In this document: piece after piece, positions 13,852-16,805 of the stretch | Numbering within the stretch: position 1 is the first letter of the stretch | Layout of the letters: each line of letters starts with the position of its first letter | Assembly (NCBI GenBank): GCA_002321305.1 | Contig: DCMF01000097.1 | Coordinates: 694-17,498, forward strand | From: Verrucomicrobia bacterium UBA1629 | Lineage (GTDB): Bacteria > Verrucomicrobiota > Kiritimatiellia > RFP12 > UBA1067 | DNA length: 16,805 nucleotides | Direction of reading: 5' to 3' | Notes under the pieces: model-generated | Database searches by the model: none | The model's input: only the letters and a program-made list of their open reading frames with translations | Told to the model about the DNA's origin: nothing | Position numbers and translations under genes: made by a program

Positions 13852-14426
13852 CAGAATTGGGCGAGCGCCGCCGAGACGGCCTGCGAAAACGCCTGCGAGA
13901 AGGCGCGCGAGTAGTTGCCGTCCGCCGCATCCGCCGACCCTTCGCCGCGCGCCGAGGCGAAGACCGCGCGATCCTTCAGCAGCAGCACCGTCAACTCGAC
14001 CGTCGCGCGGCGCTCGCCCGGCGTCCGGCAGTCGAGCGCGAGGCGCGTCACCGTCGTCTCGGCCGCGACGTCCGTCGTCAGCTGGGAGGCGGCCGGCACC
14101 GCCGCGCGGAACGCGCCGCGCGCGAGAAAGGCGTCCTGCACCGCGCTCTTCAGCAGCGCGGCGGGCTGCGCGGCGAACTGGTTGTAGGGGTCGAACGCGA
14201 GCGCGCCGTTCGGACGCAGCACAGCCAAGGTCTTCGCGTCGTAGGGCGCCCGCACGGAAACCTGCGAAATGCGGACGCTGCCGCGCGACGGGCTCTCGGC
14301 CGCCGAGACGGACGCCGCCGTCGGCGCGGGCGTGAACTCGATCGTCCAGGTCGAGACCTCCGGCGGCGCGGACGTCAGGCACCCCGCCACAAGCGGCAGG
14401 GCGACAAGGGAAAGCATGCGTTTCAT
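13851..14426 (-). CDS. ABC-transport auxiliary lipoprotein (PqiC-like)
   Basis: A 191-residue predicted outer-membrane lipoprotein with lipobox LVAGC (Cys16). The body begins with STWTIEF, then RISQVSVRAPYDAKTLAVLRPNGALAFDPYNQFAAQPAALLKSAV, the layout of the ABC_trans_aux/PqiC family, where an RPNG/YNQ-type segment precedes the 'aaP' helix; the end is an Ala-rich helix (RAFSQAFSQAVSAALAQF). Such lipoproteins are outer-membrane partners of Mce/PqiB or Mla systems. ATG 14426 is preferred to the in-frame ATG at 14435, which overlaps the -10 box. The stop overlaps the permease start. Family assignment is by pattern, not by search. Confidence 0.75.
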   Translation of the reverse strand: MKRMLSLVALPLVAGCLTSAPPEVSTWTIEFTPAPTAASVSAAESPSRGSVRISQVSVRAPYDAKTLAVLRPNGALAFDPYNQFAAQPAALLKSAVQDAFLARGAFRAAVPAASQLTTDVAAETTVTRLALDCRTPGERRATVELTVLLLKDRAVFASARGEGSADAADGNYSRAFSQAFSQAVSAALAQF

Positions 14427-14433
14427 GGCGCGC

Positions 14434-14442
14434 ATTATACCA
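14434..14442 (-). promoter_or_regulatory. Extended -10 promoter of the lipoprotein-MlaE pair
   Basis: TGGTATAAT on the minus strand, 7 bases before the ATG at 14426, so the expected transcription start sits at or next to the start codon. The flanking GCGCGC is shared with the AI-2E gene promoter. Confidence 0.7.
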
Positions 14443-14480
14443 CAGCCCGCCCCGCGCCCGCAAGACGGAACGCCTTCGCG

Positions 14481-16001
14481 TCACCGCTCGCCGTTGAAGA
14501 GCGCGTTCGTCGCGTAGTAGGGGTCGGACGTGAATCGGCAGCCGAGTCGCCTGAGGCCCGCCTCGTCGCCCGGCGTGACCATGTGCGTCATGTGCACCTC
14601 GCAGCTGCGCAGCGCGCCCAGCTTCTCCATCGCGATCTGCGCCGCCGGGTTCGTCGTCGCGGAGATCGCGAGCCCGATCAGCGCCTCGTCGAGGTTCAGC
14701 GACGTGTAGCCGACCTTCAGGATGTCCTGCTTCATGTGCGCGATCGAGCGGATGATGTTCGGGCTGATGAGCGGAATCTGCGCGGGAATCCCCGACAGGG
14801 TCTTCACCGCGTTCATCACCATCGCCGCCGCCGCGTGCATCTCGTCGGAGTTGCGCCCCGTGACGAGCCGTCCGTCCGCAAGCTCGATCGCCGCGCCCGA
14901 GACGATCGTCCCGCCGGCCTTGCCCTTGCCCTGCTGCTGCGCCTCTTCCGCCGCCTGGCGCGCCGCCTCGACGACGATGCGGTCTTCGGTCTTGAGGCCG
15001 AGCGAGTCCATCAGCTCCTTCGCGCGCTCGACCATCGAGCGCGGACACGAGCCTTCGGCGAACGCGCACTGGTAGCGCAGGAACCGGCGGATCACCTCCT
15101 GCTTCGAGGCGTTGCGCACGACCTCGTCGTCGACGATGCCGAAGCCGATGCGGTTGACGCCCATGTCCGTCGGGCTCCTGTAGGGACAGGCCCCCTGCGT
15201 CATCTTCTGCCAGATCGCCACCAGGAGCGGAAAGGCGTCCACGTCGCGGTTGTAGTTCACCGTCTCGACGCCATAGGCCGCCTTGTGGTAGGGGTCGATC
15301 ATGTTCCGGTCCTGCAGGTCGATCGTCGCGGCCTCGTAGGCGATGTTGAGGGGATGGTCGAGCGGCAGGTTCCAGACCGGGAAGCTCTCGAACTTCGAGT
15401 AGCCCGCGACCTTGCCCTGTCGGTACTCGTGGTAGATCTGCGTCAGGCACGTCGCGAACTTTCCCGAGCCCGGCCCTGGCGCCGTCACGACGACGATGGG
15501 CCGCTCGGTCTGCACGTACTCGTTCTTGCCATAGCCCATGTCCGAGACGATCGTGTCGACGTCCGCCGGATAGCCCGCCGTCTTGTAGTGGTAGTAGACC
15601 CGGACGCCGCGCCGCTCCAGCTTCGCGCGGAAGAGCTTCACGGCCGCCTGCTCCTGGAAGCGCGTGATGACGACGCCGCGCACGGTGAGGCCGAGCGAGC
15701 GGAGGTCGTCGATGAGCTTCAGCGCGTCGTCCGCATAGGAGATCCCGAAGTCGGCGCGCATCTTCTTGCGCTCGATGTCGCCCGAATAGAGGCAGAGGAT
15801 GACCTCCGCCTGATCCTTCAGGGACTGAAGAAGCCGCAGCTTCACGTTCGGGTCGTAGCCGGGCAGGCAGCGCGCCGCATGGAAGTCGTTGATGAGCTTG
15901 CCGCCGAACTCCAGGTAAAGACGCCCGTATTTCCCCGCGCGGCGCCGAATCTCCTCGGACTGCTCCTTCAGGTATTTGTCGTTGTCAAAGCCAAGTTTCA
16001 C
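14481..16001 (-). CDS. DUF1846 (UPF0371) family protein of unknown function
   Basis: A 506-residue protein of a conserved family whose biochemical role is not established to my knowledge. Family features: the N-terminus KLGFDNDKYLKEQSEEI, then LYLEFGGKLINDFHAARCLPGYDPN, a P-loop-like APGPGSGKFATCL (174-185), and LDHPLNIAYEAATIDLQDRN. A Gln/Lys-rich, low-complexity stretch (EEAQQQGKGKAGG) lies about two-thirds along, and DPYYATNALFNGE is at the end. The start is a GTG at 16001, supported by the family N-terminus, yet no Shine-Dalgarno sequence precedes it; three copies of a GTTTCTG repeat occupy that position. No promoter is seen in the 111-base gap, so it is probably co-transcribed with the iron-sulfur scaffold gene upstream. 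Confidence 0.8.
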   Translation of the reverse strand: MKLGFDNDKYLKEQSEEIRRRAGKYGRLYLEFGGKLINDFHAARCLPGYDPNVKLRLLQSLKDQAEVILCLYSGDIERKKMRADFGISYADDALKLIDDLRSLGLTVRGVVITRFQEQAAVKLFRAKLERRGVRVYYHYKTAGYPADVDTIVSDMGYGKNEYVQTERPIVVVTAPGPGSGKFATCLTQIYHEYRQGKVAGYSKFESFPVWNLPLDHPLNIAYEAATIDLQDRNMIDPYHKAAYGVETVNYNRDVDAFPLLVAIWQKMTQGACPYRSPTDMGVNRIGFGIVDDEVVRNASKQEVIRRFLRYQCAFAEGSCPRSMVERAKELMDSLGLKTEDRIVVEAARQAAEEAQQQGKGKAGGTIVSGAAIELADGRLVTGRNSDEMHAAAAMVMNAVKTLSGIPAQIPLISPNIIRSIAHMKQDILKVGYTSLNLDEALIGLAISATTNPAAQIAMEKLGALRSCEVHMTHMVTPGDEAGLRRLGCRFTSDPYYATNALFNGER

Positions 16002-16012
16002 GGAAAGAGAAT

Positions 16013-16033
16013 GTTTCTGGTTTCTGGTTTCAG
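16013..16033. repeat. Three tandem copies of a 7-base GTTTCTG unit
   Basis: GTTTCTG, GTTTCTG and GTTTCAG follow each other at 16013-16019, 16020-16026 and 16027-16033. In the mRNA of the DUF1846 gene these read as A-rich CAGAAAC units located about 12-32 bases before the GTG start. Confidence 0.8.
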
Positions 16034-16112
16034 GTCTCCGGCGGAAGGCGCATGGCTTCAGGCTCTCACGCCTCTCGCGTCTCTTCCGTCGCTCAAGTCA
16101 AAGTCGGCGAAT

Positions 16113-16676
16113 CTACCGGTGAAGCTCGTCGAGAATCTTCTGGATCTTCTCCTTGCACCGGCCACAGCCGCCGCCGGCCTTGGTGTAGTTCGTCACCTCC
16201 TCGACCGTCGTGAGCTGGTTCTCGGCGATGACGCGGCGCACCTCGTTCTCGGACACGTTGTAGCACGTGCAGAGCGTCTGGTCCTCGAGGTTGCGGTCGG
16301 CGTTCTCGCCCGTCTCGTAGTTCTTGATCGCCGCCTCCATCGCCTCGCGCCCCATGACGCTGCAGTGCATCTTCTGCGGAGGAAGGCCGCCGAGGTAGTC
16401 GGCGATCTGCTGGTTCGTGATCTTCTTCGCCTCCTCCAGCGTCTTGCCGATCACCATTTCGGTCAGCGCGGACGAACTCGCGATCGCGCTCGCGCAGCCG
16501 AAGGTCTGGAATTTCGCGTCGGCGATCCGGCCGTTCGGGCCGAGCTTGAACTGAAACTGAAGCGCGTCGCCGCACGCGAGGGAGCCGACCGTCGCCGTCC
16601 CGTCCGGATGCTCAATCTTGCCCACGTTCCGCGGATTGCGGAAATGATCCATCATCTTCTCGGAATAGTTCCACAT
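16113..16676 (-). CDS. NifU-like Fe-S scaffold: IscU domain fused to BFD-type [2Fe-2S] domain
   Basis: A 187-residue protein for iron-sulfur cluster assembly. Residues 1-125 are an IscU/NifU-N scaffold with its three ligand cysteines in order: Cys35 (GSLACGDALQF), Cys61 (TFGCASAIASSSA) and Cys105 (LPPQKMHCSVMG). Residues 130-185 are a BFD-like domain with Cys136, Cys138, Cys171 and Cys174 (LCTCYNVSENEV and AGGGCGRC), the fold that holds a permanent [2Fe-2S] cluster in NifU. NifU of nitrogen fixers adds a third C-terminal Nfu domain, missing here. The ATG at 16676 is 11 bases after TGGTATAAT and has no Shine-Dalgarno site. A cysteine desulfurase would be expected upstream, beyond the right edge, though a terminator intervenes. 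DUF1846 follows downstream. Confidence 0.9.
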   Translation of the reverse strand: MWNYSEKMMDHFRNPRNVGKIEHPDGTATVGSLACGDALQFQFKLGPNGRIADAKFQTFGCASAIASSSALTEMVIGKTLEEAKKITNQQIADYLGGLPPQKMHCSVMGREAMEAAIKNYETGENADRNLEDQTLCTCYNVSENEVRRVIAENQLTTVEEVTNYTKAGGGCGRCKEKIQKILDELHR

Positions 16677-16687
16677 AACGGGTTCTT

Positions 16688-16696
16688 ATTATACCA
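16688..16696 (-). promoter_or_regulatory. Extended -10 promoter of the iron-sulfur scaffold gene
   Basis: TGGTATAAT on the minus strand, 11 bases before the ATG at 16676; the leader would be about 4 bases. AATA and TATG precede the box, as in the pyrophosphorylase promoter (AATATGGTATAAT shared). Confidence 0.65.
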
Positions 16697-16731
16697 TATT
16701 TGCCAATCGTCTCGCAATCCGCAAACGTCTC

Positions 16732-16770
16732 AAAAAAAGCAAAACGCCCACGCTGAAAAGCGTAGGCGTT
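16732..16770 (-). terminator. Rho-independent terminator of a gene beyond the right edge
   Basis: On the minus strand AACGCCTACGCT-TTTC-AGCGTGGGCGTT forms a 12-bp stem (one mismatch) at 16770-16743, followed by TTTTGCTTTTTTT (16744-16732). It must serve a minus-strand unit entering from the right, and its presence isolates the promoter at 16688-16696. The bases beyond it (16771-16805) hold only a Lys-rich ATG frame on the plus strand at 16781, with no ribosome binding site, which I do not call. Confidence 0.75.
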
Positions 16771-16805
16771 CCACAGTTCGATGAAAAAGAAGAAAGCCGG
16801 CGGCG

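Noticed and set aside
13105..15450. Extending the MlaE permease upstream as a 781-residue protein
   Set aside because: The upstream part is an Arg/Gly-rich shadow of the lipoprotein and DUF1846 genes; only the last 248 residues from the ATG at 13851 are membrane-permease-like.
16013..16033. CRISPR array or phase-variable promoter suggested by the GTTTCTG tandem
   Set aside because: Units are only 7 bases with no spacers, so not a CRISPR; a phase-variation role has no direct support and is given only as a question.
13857..16784. A 975-codon plus-strand open frame opposite the lipoprotein, DUF1846 and NifU-like genes
   Set aside because: It is Arg/Leu/Val-rich without motifs and antisense to three well-supported genes and their promoters; a shadow of codon bias.
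16781..16805. Possible plus-strand gene starting with a Lys-rich MKKKKAGG
   Set aside because: Only a few codons are visible, no Shine-Dalgarno site, and a minus-strand terminator precedes it; cannot be supported.

Overview
The window looks like a chromosomal stretch of a GC-rich, Gram-negative-type bacterium. Outer-membrane clues are two predicted lipoproteins and an MlaE-family permease. A XylR-like regulator (sugar-binding domain plus AraC-type helix-turn-helix), a LamG-domain exported protein, a eukaryote-like UDP-sugar pyrophosphorylase and a DUF1846 protein together suggest the Planctomycetes-Verrucomicrobia-Chlamydiae group, perhaps Kiritimatiellota, Lentisphaerota or a relative. That placement is inference from gene content; no rRNA or other marker gene is present.

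Left part (1-7620), accessory. A minus-strand operon reads LamG protein (5492-3267), Tat-exported metallophosphoesterase (3253-1811), GH5 lipoprotein (1814-243). All three products should leave the cytoplasm, by three different routes (Sec, Tat, lipoprotein), and the last two genes overlap by ATGA, so this looks like a small glycan-degradation locus. A spacer (5493-5861) separates it from a plus-strand toxin-antitoxin remnant (5862-6319): an intact-looking antitoxin and a PIN toxin that has lost its middle. A plus-strand XylR-like regulator follows (6419-7618) and is a natural candidate to control the operon.

Right part (7700-16676), mostly housekeeping and all on the minus strand. In transcription order: NifU/IscU-BFD iron-sulfur scaffold, DUF1846 protein, PqiC-like lipoprotein with MlaE permease, acetolactate synthase large and small subunits with an RluD-family pseudouridine synthase, AI-2E-family membrane protein, and a UDP-sugar pyrophosphorylase. 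A rho-independent terminator at the right edge closes a transcription unit that lies outside the window.

The strongest unlisted pattern is a repeated promoter. Five transcription units on the minus strand carry TGGTATAAT (once TGGTATACT), an extended -10 box, only 6-17 bases before the start codon and with no Shine-Dalgarno sequence. This predicts leaderless or nearly leaderless mRNAs for single genes and operon heads, while internal operon genes use Shine-Dalgarno sites or stop-start overlaps. A second oddity is a polypyrimidine low-complexity tract replacing a loop inside the pseudouridine synthase gene, with a related-looking 7-base tandem repeat just upstream of the DUF1846 gene. I found no CRISPR array, tRNA, rRNA, phage or transposase gene. 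I do not see a complete new defence or mobile system here.
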